Part shown: one piece after another, positions 15,784 to 25,109 of the stretch
Position numbering within the stretch: position 1 is the stretch's first letter
Layout: each line of letters begins with the position of its first letter
Assembly (NCBI GenBank): GCA_036560485.1
Contig: DATBRC010000041.1
Location: forward strand, 1-64,000
Direction of reading: 5' to 3'
Length of the DNA: 64,000 bases
DNA from: DATBRC01 sp036560485
GTDB lineage: Bacteria > Pseudomonadota > Gammaproteobacteria > Burkholderiales > Burkholderiaceae_D
The notes under the pieces: generated by a model
Seen by the model: only the letters and a program-made list of their open reading frames with translations
What the model was told of the DNA's origin: nothing
Database searches by the model: none
Made by a program: the position numbers and the translations under genes

Positions 15784-18648
15784 TTATTTTGTGAGGACAA
15801 AACCTTTTAGCTTGGAAAAGGCTGCATCAATCAATGCTTTTTGCTGAGCATAATGCTTGTCGTAATAACCGACGGCCGGCGATGCACTGGCAGGTCGCCC
15901 TGCATAAGCCAACTTCTGGCCATCTTCCAGATTTTCCAAAATGTTATGTTGAATCTGGAACCAAGCGCCTTGATTTTGCGGCTCGTCTTGTGTCCATACC
16001 AGCTCGGCCATGTTTGCATATTTTTTCAGTTCTGCAGCAAAAGCCTTATGCGGGAATGGATACAATTGTTCGACACGAATAATCGCCACATCATTTTGCG
16101 CGCGCTCCTTGCGTGCATTGACCAGGTCGTAATACACCTTGCCGGAACAAGCGATGACACGTTTGACTTTTTTGTCATCGATCTTCTCATCCACTTCACC
16201 AATCACGGTTTGGAATGAACCCTTGGCAAAATCGGACAATGGTGAACCGGCATCTTTATTACGCAATAGCGACTTCGGTGTCATGATGACCAATGGCTTG
16301 CGGAACAAACGAATCATCTGACGGCGCAACAAATGGAATATCTGCGCAGCTGTGGTTGGCTGAACGACTTGCATATTATTGTCGGCGCATAGTTGCAGGA
16401 AACGCTCTGGTCGAGCCGATGAGTGCTCCGGTCCCATGCCTTCATAACCGTGCGGCAGCATCATCACCAAGCCTGATGCACGACCCCATTTGACTTCGCC
16501 TGAACTGATGAATTGGTCGATAACGACTTGCGCACCATTGGCGAAATCGCCAAACTGGCCTTCCCAAATCGTCAAGGTATTCGGCTCGGCAGTCGAGTAA
16601 CCATATTCAAATCCAAGCACAGCTTCCTCTGACAACACGGAGTCGATCACGGTGAATGGCGCCTGCGTTTCCGAGACATTCTGCAATGGGATATAACTGC
16701 CGGCGTCCCATCTTTCTCGCTTCTGATCATGGAGTACTGCATGGCGATGTGTGAACGTACCACGGCCTGCATCCTGGCCAGTCAGCCGAACCGCATAACC
16801 GGACGAGACGATCGAGGCATAAGCCAGATGTTCACCCATGCCCCAGTCAAGATTCATTTCCCCGCGACCCATTGCAGCACGATCTGCAAGTACTTTCTCA
16901 ACCAATGGGTGTACTTTGAAATTCTCAGGCACGGTTGTGATGCGCGTAGCCAAACGCTTCAATTCAGCCAATGGTACGGCAGTATCAGCTGCATCGGTCC
17001 ATTTACGATTGAGGAATGGCATCCAGTCAACCGCGTATTTGCCTTTGAAGTTGGAAATGACCGGATCAACTGTGTGCTTACCCGCATCCATCGCTTCGCG
17101 ATAAATTCTGACCATTTCATCGCCGCCATTGGCAGGTATCGTCCCTTGCGCAACAAGCTTGTCTGCATACAGTTTACGCGTGCCTGGATGCTGCCCGATT
17201 TTTTTGTACATCAATGGCTGGGTCAATGCCGGTGTATCTTGTTCGTTGTGTCCCAGTTTGCGATAACAAACGATATCGACGACGATATCTTTTTTAAACT
17301 CAACGCGATAGTCGAGCGCAATTTGCGTCGCAAATACGACTGCTTCAGGATCATCGGCATTCACATGCAATACCGGCGCTTCAATCATCTTGACCACGTC
17401 GGAACAATACAATGTCGAACGTGAATCGCGCGGATCGGATGTAGTAAAACCAATTTGGTTATTGATGACGATATGCACTGTGCCACCTGTACCATAGCCA
17501 CGCGTTTGCGCGAGGTTCAGTGTTTCCATCACAACACCCTGCCCTGCAAATGCGGCGTCGCCATGCACAAGGATCGGCAGTACTTGTGAACCGTCTTTGT
17601 CGCCGCGACGTTCCATACGCGCTTTAACCGAGCCTTCGACAACTGGATTGACGATTTCAAGATGGGACGGATTGAATGCGAGCGACAGATGGATCGGACC
17701 GCCAGGTGAGGTAATGTCTGACGAGAAGCCTTGGTGATATTTCACATCACCTGCAGGCAGATCGTCAGCATGTTTGCCTTCGAATTCTGCAAATAATTCT
17801 TGTGGCATCTTGCCGAGAATATTGACCAACACATTGAGACGGCCGCGGTGTGCCATACCGATGACGATTTCTTGCACACCTTTTTCACCAGCACGCTGAA
17901 TGGTTTCATCCATCGATGCGATGAAGCTTTCACCGCCTTCGAGCGAGAATCGTTTTTGGCCGACATATTTGGTATGGAGATAGCGCTCCAAACCTTCTGC
18001 CGCAGTGAGGCGGTCCAGAATATGTTTTTTCTTTTCGGCAGAAAAAGATGGTGTCGAACGAGTCGACTCCAGCTTTTCCTGCAACCAGCGCTTTTGTGCA
18101 GGATCGCTGATGTACATGAATTCTGCGCCAATTGAACGGCAATACGTATCGCGTAAAGCGTTCAGCAAATCACGCAGGGAAGCGGTATCGCCGCCAAAAT
18201 AGGTATTACTGACATTGAACACGGTGTCCATATCAGCATCGGTGAAACCATAGAAACTAGGCTCAAGCTCTGGAATCGATGGGCGCTCTTGGCGCTGCAG
18301 CGGGTCCAGATTGGCCCAATGCGTACCGAGAAATCGATATGCAGCAATCAGCTGGGTTACCGCAACACGTTTGCGACCCATCTCGGCATCGGTAGAAGCC
18401 GATACGGTGCGAATCGGACCTTGTTTGGCGCGTTCTGCAAAGGAAGCAATTACGGGGGCATGAGCGACGTCAGGCTTGTTCGAACCATCGACTGCAGGCA
18501 CGTGCTGCATCGCGTCGAAATAGCTGCGCCAGTTATCTGGGACTGAACCGGGATTATTGAGGTATGCCTCGTACAATTCTTCAATGTACGGCGCATTGCC
18601 TCCAAACAAATAGGAGTTGGAGCGGTACTGCTGCATCATATTGCTCAC
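15784..18648 (-). CDS. odhA: 2-oxoglutarate dehydrogenase E1 component
   Basis: 954-residue thiamine-diphosphate enzyme (E. coli SucA is 933) that decarboxylates 2-oxoglutarate and succinylates the E2 lipoyl group. The N-terminus SYLFGGNAPYIEELYEAYLNNPGSVPDNWRSYFD is the E2-binding segment of the family. The ThDP/Mg region contains HGDAAFAGQGVV and NNQIGFTTSDPRDSRS. The family motifs IGMAHRGRLNVLVN and GYGTGGTVHIV are present. It has its own upstream region beyond the gltA terminator. Confidence 0.97.
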   Translation of the reverse strand: MSNMMQQYRSNSYLFGGNAPYIEELYEAYLNNPGSVPDNWRSYFDAMQHVPAVDGSNKPDVAHAPVIASFAERAKQGPIRTVSASTDAEMGRKRVAVTQLIAAYRFLGTHWANLDPLQRQERPSIPELEPSFYGFTDADMDTVFNVSNTYFGGDTASLRDLLNALRDTYCRSIGAEFMYISDPAQKRWLQEKLESTRSTPSFSAEKKKHILDRLTAAEGLERYLHTKYVGQKRFSLEGGESFIASMDETIQRAGEKGVQEIVIGMAHRGRLNVLVNILGKMPQELFAEFEGKHADDLPAGDVKYHQGFSSDITSPGGPIHLSLAFNPSHLEIVNPVVEGSVKARMERRGDKDGSQVLPILVHGDAAFAGQGVVMETLNLAQTRGYGTGGTVHIVINNQIGFTTSDPRDSRSTLYCSDVVKMIEAPVLHVNADDPEAVVFATQIALDYRVEFKKDIVVDIVCYRKLGHNEQDTPALTQPLMYKKIGQHPGTRKLYADKLVAQGTIPANGGDEMVRIYREAMDAGKHTVDPVISNFKGKYAVDWMPFLNRKWTDAADTAVPLAELKRLATRITTVPENFKVHPLVEKVLADRAAMGRGEMNLDWGMGEHLAYASIVSSGYAVRLTGQDAGRGTFTHRHAVLHDQKRERWDAGSYIPLQNVSETQAPFTVIDSVLSEEAVLGFEYGYSTAEPNTLTIWEGQFGDFANGAQVVIDQFISSGEVKWGRASGLVMMLPHGYEGMGPEHSSARPERFLQLCADNNMQVVQPTTAAQIFHLLRRQMIRLFRKPLVIMTPKSLLRNKDAGSPLSDFAKGSFQTVIGEVDEKIDDKKVKRVIACSGKVYYDLVNARKERAQNDVAIIRVEQLYPFPHKAFAAELKKYANMAELVWTQDEPQNQGAWFQIQHNILENLEDGQKLAYAGRPASASPAVGYYDKHYAQQKALIDAAFSKLKGFVLTK

Positions 18649-18800
18649 CTTTCTTCGCGTTTCGCGAGATTAGCGGGTTAATCTAACCTTCCGCGACACG
18701 GCCTGACCGGTTAGCGGATTGCACATCATTCAAGTTGTGGGGAAGGGCTCAGTAACTAAATCCTTACAGGGCATGAGAATATCATATTTACTGGAAGAAT

Positions 18801-18831
18801 AAAAAAAGCGAGCATAAAAGCCCGCTTTTTT
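18801..18831 (-). terminator. Rho-independent terminator after gltA
   Basis: Read on the minus strand, a 12-bp stem (18820-18831 with 18802-18813, one G-U pair, loop of 6) is followed by a run of Ts (complement of the As at 18801-18807). It lies 25 bp past the gltA stop, so odhA is expected to be transcribed largely from a separate promoter in 18649-18800. Confidence 0.85.
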
Positions 18832-18856
18832 CTTTTTCTTTAAGTACTACTACTTA

Positions 18857-20158
18857 TCAACGTTTAGCCAACGGCTTCACTTCGCGAGTTGGCGAACCAA
18901 CGAAGAGTTGACGTGGGCGGCCGATTTTTTGTTCCGGATCGGAAATCATCTCGTTCCATTGTGCAATCCAGCCGACCGTACGTGCCATTGCGAAAATACC
19001 TGTGAACAATGATACTGGAATGCCCAATGCCGATTGCACGATGCCGGAGTAAAAATCGACGTTCGGATACAGTTTGCGTGATACGAAGTATTCGTCTTCG
19101 AGCGCAACTTTTTCCAATGCCATGGCGAGCTTGAACAGCGGATCATCATGCAGACCGAGTTCGTTCAGCACTTCGTGGCAGGTTTCGCGCATCAGCTTGG
19201 CGCGTGGGTCAAAGTTCTTGTAGACACGGTGACCGAATCCCATCAGCTTGACGCCAGAGTTTTTGTCTTTCACTTTCGCGATAAACTCAGGAATCTTGTC
19301 TGCCGAGCCGATTTCCTTCAACATATTCAGTGCTGCCTCATTGGCGCCGCCATGTGCCGGACCCCACAGGCAAGCGATGCCAGCCGCGATACAGGCAAAT
19401 GGATTTGCACCGGACGAACCAGCCAAACGTACTGTCGATGTCGAGGCATTTTGCTCATGATCCGCATGCAGGATCAAAATACGATCCAGCGCGCGTACCA
19501 GCACATCATTGATCTTGTATTCTTCGCATGGATTTGAAAACATCATGCGCATGAAGTTGGCGCTATAGGACAAGTCATTGCGCGGATACACAAACGGCTG
19601 GCCGATCGAATATTTGTACGCCATCGCAACCAACGTCGGCATCTTGGCAATCAAACGAATCGCCGACACTTCCCGATGGTGTGGGTCGGTGATGTCCAAT
19701 GAATCATGGTAGAACGATGACAATGCACCAACCGTTCCGACCAGTACCGACATCGGATGCGCATCGCGACGGAAACCGCGGTAGAAAAATTGCATCTGCT
19801 CATGCACCATCGTATGTTTGGTGACGGTCGAAACAAAATTCTTCTTTTCTGCTGCATTGGGCAGTTCACCATTTAGCAGCAAGTAACAAGTTTCCAGGAA
19901 GTCGCAATTCACCGCCAATTGTTCAATTGGGTAACCACGATACAACAACTCGCCTTTATCGCCATCAATATAGGTAATTGCCGAATTACATGCGGCGGTC
20001 GACATAAAACCTGGATCGTATGTGAACTTGCCGGTTGCACCATATAGTTTGCGGATGTCAATGACATCGGGGCCGACTGTTCCTTTATAAATTGGAAGGT
20101 CGAGGGATGGACTACCGTCGGAAAATGAGAGAGTGGCTTTTGTGTCAGAGTTGGTCAT
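18857..20158 (-). CDS. gltA: Citrate synthase (type II, hexameric kind)
   Basis: 433 residues; condenses acetyl-CoA and oxaloacetate. Conserved motifs are ADHEQNASTSTVRLAGSSGANP, the substrate loop WGPAHGGANEAALNML, the catalytic GFGHRVYKNFDPRA, and the C-terminal ARTVGWIAQWNEM with the active-site arginine region. The N-terminal small beta domain seen in NADH-sensitive Gram-negative enzymes is present. It lies 76 bp after sdhE in the sdh operon order. Confidence 0.97.
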   Translation of the reverse strand: MTNSDTKATLSFSDGSPSLDLPIYKGTVGPDVIDIRKLYGATGKFTYDPGFMSTAACNSAITYIDGDKGELLYRGYPIEQLAVNCDFLETCYLLLNGELPNAAEKKNFVSTVTKHTMVHEQMQFFYRGFRRDAHPMSVLVGTVGALSSFYHDSLDITDPHHREVSAIRLIAKMPTLVAMAYKYSIGQPFVYPRNDLSYSANFMRMMFSNPCEEYKINDVLVRALDRILILHADHEQNASTSTVRLAGSSGANPFACIAAGIACLWGPAHGGANEAALNMLKEIGSADKIPEFIAKVKDKNSGVKLMGFGHRVYKNFDPRAKLMRETCHEVLNELGLHDDPLFKLAMALEKVALEDEYFVSRKLYPNVDFYSGIVQSALGIPVSLFTGIFAMARTVGWIAQWNEMISDPEQKIGRPRQLFVGSPTREVKPLAKR

Positions 20159-20234
20159 GGCTCTTCCTTCTAATGAGGATGGGTGAGTCGATTATTAATA
20201 AAAACGCGAAAACAAAAAGTAAATACAGCAAAAA

Positions 20235-20504
20235 TCAAGCTTGACGCAAACGCGTCAATAGAGCGTGAACGTGAGGCAAATCCACGTCACCCTCAAGCTT
20301 CTTGCGAGCAAGGAGCAATCCCATCAAGTCGTTATCCGACAATTCCATCAGACGAGAAAAGGCATCCACCTCTTCATCCGTCAAATTCGACTCATGCGCA
20401 TCAAGAAAGCGCGTCAAGATTAAATCGTTTTCAAGCAAGCCCCGCCGTCCGCGCCACCGTAATCTGGCGCGTTTTACTGGATCTGCTTGATGAGTAATCG
20501 ACAT
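20235..20504 (-). CDS. sdhE: Succinate dehydrogenase assembly factor SdhE
   Basis: 89 residues from ATG 20504; the frame is open upstream to 20549. The family motif RGRRGLLENDLIL (RGxxE) is present; SdhE promotes covalent FAD attachment to SdhA. Its position between sdhB and gltA is the classic arrangement in Beta- and Gammaproteobacteria. Confidence 0.93.
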   Translation of the reverse strand: MSITHQADPVKRARLRWRGRRGLLENDLILTRFLDAHESNLTDEEVDAFSRLMELSDNDLMGLLLARKKLEGDVDLPHVHALLTRLRQA

Positions 20505-20608
20505 GCTTTCTCTTCTCTGCGCTACTTCCTGCTGTTTTCCGTTTATCAACTCAATGCCATATAGAGAATATTGAGGGTGATGAATTGCCCGTCACCCTAA
20601 GTAACAAT

Positions 20609-21319
20609 CTACACAGCGCGCCGGACCATCAATTCTTTGATTTTGCCGATGGCCTTGGTCGGATTCAAACCCTTCGGACAAACATCCACACAATTCATGA
20701 TGGTATGGCAACGGAACAAGCGATACGGATCTTCCAGATTATCCAAACGTTCGTTGGTCGCCTGGTCGCGGCTATCGGCAATAAAGCGATATGCCTGCAA
20801 CAAACCAGCCGGGCCAACAAATTTATCAGGATTCCACCAGAAAGATGGGCAAGAAGTCGAACAACATGCACATAGAATACACTCATACAGGCCATCAAGC
20901 TCTTCACGCTCGGCCGGCATCTGCAGGCGTTCTTTCTCTGGCGGAATAGTGTCGTTGATCAAGAATGGTTTGATCGAATGGTATTGCTTGAAGAATTGCG
21001 TCATGTCCACGATCAGATCGCGGATAACTGGCAAACCAGGCAATGGTCTCAAGACAATCGGCTGTGTCAATTCGTTCAAATTGGTGGTGCAAGCAAGACC
21101 ATTCTTGCCATTGATGTTCATTGCATCGGAACCGCAAACACCTTCACGGCATGAACGACGCAATGCAAGCGAATCATCGACATCGGACTTGATACGCTGC
21201 AATGCATCGAGCAACATTTTGTCTGTGTCTTGCAATTCGACCGTCAAGTCTTGCATGTAAGGCTTGGCATCCTTGTCCGGATCGTAACGATAAATTTTAA
21301 ATTGTAGTGTGCGTGGCAT
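20609..21319 (-). CDS. sdhB: Succinate dehydrogenase iron-sulfur subunit
   Basis: 236 residues. The [2Fe-2S] site is SCREGVCGSDAMNINGKNG with a later Cys, the [4Fe-4S] site is CILCACCSTSCPSFWW, and the [3Fe-4S] region is CHTIMNCVDVCPKGLNP. It carries electrons from SdhA flavin to quinone. It starts 12 bp after the sdhA stop. Confidence 0.97.
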   Translation of the reverse strand: MPRTLQFKIYRYDPDKDAKPYMQDLTVELQDTDKMLLDALQRIKSDVDDSLALRRSCREGVCGSDAMNINGKNGLACTTNLNELTQPIVLRPLPGLPVIRDLIVDMTQFFKQYHSIKPFLINDTIPPEKERLQMPAEREELDGLYECILCACCSTSCPSFWWNPDKFVGPAGLLQAYRFIADSRDQATNERLDNLEDPYRLFRCHTIMNCVDVCPKGLNPTKAIGKIKELMVRRAV

Positions 21320-21331
21320 ATTCTGACCTTG

Positions 21332-23110
21332 TTAGAAAGTACGCGCTTTAGGCACGAAAGTTTCAACCGACAATGGCGTGGTGATTACAGGTTTGTAATC
21401 GAGACGATTGCCTTCCGAGTACCACAACGTGTGTTTCATCCAATTCACATCGTCGCGCTTCTCATAGTCGCGATGTGCGTGTGCACCACGCGACTCTTTG
21501 CGAGCCAAAGCAGAAGTAATCGTCGCCTTTGCAGTTTCAATCAAATTATCAAGTTCCAAAGCCTCGACACGCGCCGTGTTGAACACCTTGGATTTATCCT
21601 TGAACGACACATGCTTGCGGCGTTCATCGAGTTCCATGATCTTCGTATAGCCGGTCTGCAGCAAATCATCCGTACGGAACACGCCGCAATATTGTTGCAT
21701 GGTTGAACGAATGTCGTTGGCCACGCCTTGTACACGTTCACTGCCGGTGCTTGTCTCAAGCCTGGACAAACGTGCCATCGCAAAATCGGCTGCATCTGCA
21801 GGCAACGGCTTATGGCTACGCTCTTTCAAATTGCTTTGCACCACATGGTTGCCGGCTGCACGACCAAATACGACGAGGTCAAGCAAGGAGTTGGTGCCTA
21901 AACGATTTGCGCCATGCACTGATACGCAAGAACATTCACCGATCGCATACATGCCATTGACGATTGCATTCGGATTGCCATTTTTCGGCGCAACGACTTG
22001 TCCATGAATATTGGTCGGAATGCCCCCCATCTGATAATGGATCGTCGGAACAACCGGGATAGGTTCTTTGGTTGCATCCACGTTGGCAAATTTATGGCCG
22101 ATTTCAAGAATCGATGGCAGACGTTTTTGAATGGTGTCCGCACCGATGTGACGCAAGTCCAGCAACACATGATCCTTGTTCGGACCACAACCGCGGCCTT
22201 CCTTGATCTCTTGATCCATCGAGCGTGAAACGAAATCGCGCGGTGCCAAATCCTTCAGGGTCGGCGCATAACGTTCCATGAAACGTTCGCCGTTGCTGTT
22301 GATCAGAATGCCGCCTTCGCCGCGTACGCCTTCTGTAATCAAGACTCCAGCACCTGCTACACCGGTTGGATGGAATTGCCAGAACTCCATATCTTCCAGC
22401 GGCAAACCGGCACGTGCAGCCATGCCCAAGCCATCACCGGTATTGATGAACGCGTTGGTAGATGCAGCAAAAATACGCCCTGCGCCACCAGTGGCGAAAA
22501 TGGTTGTTTTGGCTTCGAGAATCATCACGTCGCCGGTTTCCATTTCCAGAGCCACGACACCAACTACGTCACCTTCCGCATCGCGAATGATATCGATCGC
22601 CATCCACTCGACATAGAAGTGTGTCTTCGCGCGTACATTGCGTTGATACAGTGTATGCAACAACGCGTGACCGGTACGGTCTGCTGCAGCGCAAGCACGT
22701 TGCACCGGCTTCTCGCCAAAATTGGCGGTATGACCACCGAATGGACGTTGATAAATTGTGCCGTCAGGATTACGGTCGAACGGCATGCCGAAATGCTCAA
22801 GTTCGTATACGACTTTAGGCGCTTCACGGCACATGAATTCGATTGCATCCTGGTCGCCGAGATAATCGCCGCCCTTGACTGTATCAAACATATGCCAGTA
22901 CCAGCTGTCTTCCGCCATATTACCCAGCGACGCACCAATACCGCCTTGGGCTGCCACTGTATGAGAACGAGTCGGGAACACTTTGGACAAGACTGCGACA
23001 GTCAAACCGGCTTCGGCCAATTGCAGCGAAGCGCGCATGCCCGAACCACCTGCACCAACGATTACCGCATCAAAACGACGGGTAGGAATAGAAGATTTAA
23101 TTGCTGCCAC
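21332..23110 (-). CDS. sdhA: Succinate dehydrogenase flavoprotein subunit
   Basis: 592 residues from GTG 23110. The N-terminal FAD motif is AVIVGAGGSGMRASLQL, and the histidine that covalently binds FAD occurs in SHTVAAQGGIGASLGN. The catalytic region includes GVRGEGGILINSNGERFMERYAP. The GTG was chosen because GGAG lies 9 bp before it, it follows the sdhD stop by 2 bp, and the length matches the family. The open frame extends to 23164 but would overlap sdhD. Confidence 0.96.
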   Translation of the reverse strand: MAAIKSSIPTRRFDAVIVGAGGSGMRASLQLAEAGLTVAVLSKVFPTRSHTVAAQGGIGASLGNMAEDSWYWHMFDTVKGGDYLGDQDAIEFMCREAPKVVYELEHFGMPFDRNPDGTIYQRPFGGHTANFGEKPVQRACAAADRTGHALLHTLYQRNVRAKTHFYVEWMAIDIIRDAEGDVVGVVALEMETGDVMILEAKTTIFATGGAGRIFAASTNAFINTGDGLGMAARAGLPLEDMEFWQFHPTGVAGAGVLITEGVRGEGGILINSNGERFMERYAPTLKDLAPRDFVSRSMDQEIKEGRGCGPNKDHVLLDLRHIGADTIQKRLPSILEIGHKFANVDATKEPIPVVPTIHYQMGGIPTNIHGQVVAPKNGNPNAIVNGMYAIGECSCVSVHGANRLGTNSLLDLVVFGRAAGNHVVQSNLKERSHKPLPADAADFAMARLSRLETSTGSERVQGVANDIRSTMQQYCGVFRTDDLLQTGYTKIMELDERRKHVSFKDKSKVFNTARVEALELDNLIETAKATITSALARKESRGAHAHRDYEKRDDVNWMKHTLWYSEGNRLDYKPVITTPLSVETFVPKARTF

Positions 23111-23112
23111 GA

Positions 23113-23481
23113 TTACGCTCTCCAGAGTATCTGCGCCGCATAAAAGGCACAACCGATTAACCACGCGATGGTGGCAACTTGCAAAACAAGCCGCAAGACT
23201 ACGGAGGAAGTAACGTAATCCATCCAGATATCACGCATACCAACCCATGCGTGATAAAACAATGCAAGCAACGTGACGAAGGTAGCTGTCTTGAACCACT
23301 GATGTGAGAACATGCCGGCCCAGCCCGCATAGCTGAAGTCGTATGCAAACAAAAATGAAAGCAACAAGATAAGCGTGTAGATAGCCATGATGATTGCCGT
23401 CACACGTTGTGCGATCCAATCTTTCATGCCGTAATGTGCGCCAACGGTAAGGCGCTTCGGTCCGATATTATTATTGGCCAT
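23113..23481 (-). CDS. sdhD: Succinate dehydrogenase membrane anchor subunit D
   Basis: 122 residues from ATG 23481, with three transmembrane helices (about 28-50, 57-80, 95-117). It begins MANNNIGPKRLTVGAHYG, like other betaproteobacterial SdhD. With SdhC it binds heme b and ubiquinone; the likely heme histidine is in FYHAWVGMRDIWMDY. It starts 1 bp after the sdhC stop. Confidence 0.94.
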   Translation of the reverse strand: MANNNIGPKRLTVGAHYGMKDWIAQRVTAIIMAIYTLILLLSFLFAYDFSYAGWAGMFSHQWFKTATFVTLLALFYHAWVGMRDIWMDYVTSSVVLRLVLQVATIAWLIGCAFYAAQILWRA

Positions 23482-23482
23482 T

Positions 23483-23896
23483 TTAAAAGACTCCAAACAA
23501 TTTCAAACCAACCAAAGCTGCTAATGGCAAGCTAACCGCAAATACGGCCAAGGCAGATTTACGGCTGCTCTCTTTATCCAAACCCACGTGGAAATCCAGA
23601 AAAAGAAAACGAATGCCTGCGCAGAAATGATGCAGATAACTCCACACCAACGCCAGAATGACCAGCTTTACAAACCAGCCGGAAGTAAACCCTTCGAGAT
23701 AGTCAAACGTTGTTTCAGATGTGAGGCTTAAATCCAGCAAGTACAAAATAAAAGGCAACAATAAAAAAATAAATAATCCACTGAAGCGGTGTGCGCCTGA
23801 CACAAGACTCGCCAATGGCCAGCGGTAACTCGGCAAATCCCTGAAAGCATGAATATTCCGGAATTCCGGTCGACTTTTTTTCACGACTTCTGACAT
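23483..23896 (-). CDS. sdhC: Succinate dehydrogenase cytochrome b556 subunit C
   Basis: 137 residues from ATG 23896, with AGGAG 8 bp before it. Three transmembrane helices. Family motifs are SGAHRFSGLFIF (quinone-site Ser/Arg region) and SYLHHFCAGIRFLFLD with the heme histidine. First gene of sdhCDAB-sdhE-gltA. The 135-bp leader up to the GntR gene carries an inverted repeat. Confidence 0.95.
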   Translation of the reverse strand: MSEVVKKSRPEFRNIHAFRDLPSYRWPLASLVSGAHRFSGLFIFLLLPFILYLLDLSLTSETTFDYLEGFTSGWFVKLVILALVWSYLHHFCAGIRFLFLDFHVGLDKESSRKSALAVFAVSLPLAALVGLKLFGVF

Positions 23897-23957
23897 TACA
23901 TAATCTCCTGAGCTTAATAACCCTATAATTTTCGCCGATTTTGTGCAGCACACCAAT

Positions 23958-23983
23958 ATTTATTGTGACTAAAGACAATAAAT
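23958..23983. promoter_or_regulatory. Inverted repeat in the sdhC promoter region
   Basis: ATTTATTGT (23958-23966), an 8-bp spacer and ACAATAAAT (23975-23983) form a perfect 9-bp inverted repeat about 62 bp before the sdhC start. On the minus strand it contains TGTCTT, the half-site of the palindrome in front of the GntR gene. It could be an operator of the sdh operon, for the GntR protein or another regulator. Confidence 0.45.
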
Positions 23984-24031
23984 TTGCACATAAAGCGAAA
24001 ATTTAACAGTTCACATACGTAGAACTACGGA

Positions 24032-24823
24032 TCAACCCAATTCATTTTGATAGTGATGGCAATCAGTCAGATACAAACCACGTCGTACTTCAACCGGTTT
24101 ATCACCGTATGTGTACGACACGCGCTCAACACTCAACAACGGTGTATTGGATGCAATTTTCAGCAACTCTGCAATGCTCTCATCTGCATTCACTGCGCGT
24201 ATTTTTTCAGTTGCACGAATCATTCGAGTGCCAAATTCCGTCTCGAATAATCCATACATCGGACCTTTATATTCAATTAAACGTTCAGCAGTAAGACCTT
24301 TAAATATCAGGCCAGGCAACCACAATTCTTCAAGAATGGTAGGAGCGCCATCAAACGACTGTACCCGCTTAATGAAGATAACCGAGTCGGCCGATTTAAT
24401 TTCAAGCAAGCGCGCAACTTCTGCGGGCGCGCGCAAACGCTTGACTTCAATGATTTTGTTTTCTGGGTGATGCGGCTCTCCGACATCAGGCATGAGTCGC
24501 AAGAAACGAAATTGTGCACGCACTTCATGATGTGTCGCGACGAATGTTCCCTTTCCTTGACGCCGGACAACCAAATTTTCCGACGCCAACTCGTCAATCG
24601 CCTTGCGCACCGTACCTTGACTAACTTTGAAGCGGCCTGCCAATTCCACTTCACTTGGGATCAACTCTCCCGGTTTCCATTCCCCCGATTGCAAGCTTTG
24701 CGTAATAAGTGCCTTGATTTGTTGATATAAAGGGCTGAAGGTAGGGGAAACGCCAGGGGTAGATGTCCCAGCACCTGTAGCAGGCGCACCATTAGGAAGC
24801 AAATTGGACAGGACAGAGCTCAT
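24032..24823 (-). CDS. GntR/HutC-family transcriptional regulator (UTRA domain) at the head of the TCA block
   Basis: 263 residues from ATG 24823 (frame open to 24847). The winged helix-turn-helix (about 28-98) has PSEVELAGRFKVSQGTVRKAIDELASENLVVRRQGKGTFV, typical of GntR; the UTRA ligand-binding domain (about 110-255) marks the HutC subfamily. An N-terminal Gly/Ala/Pro-rich segment of about 25 residues precedes the DNA-binding domain. It lies between sdhC (same strand, downstream) and the divergent mdh, so control of TCA genes is the natural guess. The inducer is unknown, and citrate or a related acid is only a guess. Confidence 0.9.
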   Translation of the reverse strand: MSSVLSNLLPNGAPATGAGTSTPGVSPTFSPLYQQIKALITQSLQSGEWKPGELIPSEVELAGRFKVSQGTVRKAIDELASENLVVRRQGKGTFVATHHEVRAQFRFLRLMPDVGEPHHPENKIIEVKRLRAPAEVARLLEIKSADSVIFIKRVQSFDGAPTILEELWLPGLIFKGLTAERLIEYKGPMYGLFETEFGTRMIRATEKIRAVNADESIAELLKIASNTPLLSVERVSYTYGDKPVEVRRGLYLTDCHHYQNELG

Positions 24824-24879
24824 AGTCGAGATTTCACCACAAAACACCCCTTGCCGTCTAGCAAATTATATGAGGTGAT

Positions 24880-24897
24880 ATGTCTTATATAAGACAT
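24880..24897. promoter_or_regulatory. Perfect 18-bp operator-like palindrome in the gntR/mdh intergenic region
   Basis: ATGTCTTATATAAGACAT is fully palindromic and lies 57 bp before the GntR start and about 210 bp before mdh. Size, AT-rich centre and position suit a HutC-type GntR operator, so autoregulation is likely. This is an inference from symmetry and position. Confidence 0.65.
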
Positions 24898-25109
24898 AAG
24901 ATACTCATTGACAGGGGGAGCTGGCAAGCCTAAACTCGCGGGCAACATTTTGCTAAAAATAAACAACGCCAAACTACTTAACATTGCTCATGTGACTGCA
25001 ACTTGGCCTCGCAAAACTGGCTGACTTGGCCTGTTTTCAGCTGTATGATTACGGGCTTGCTCAATTAATCACATTAGTATCGATTTCATCATCACTTTGG
25101 AGATTCAAC

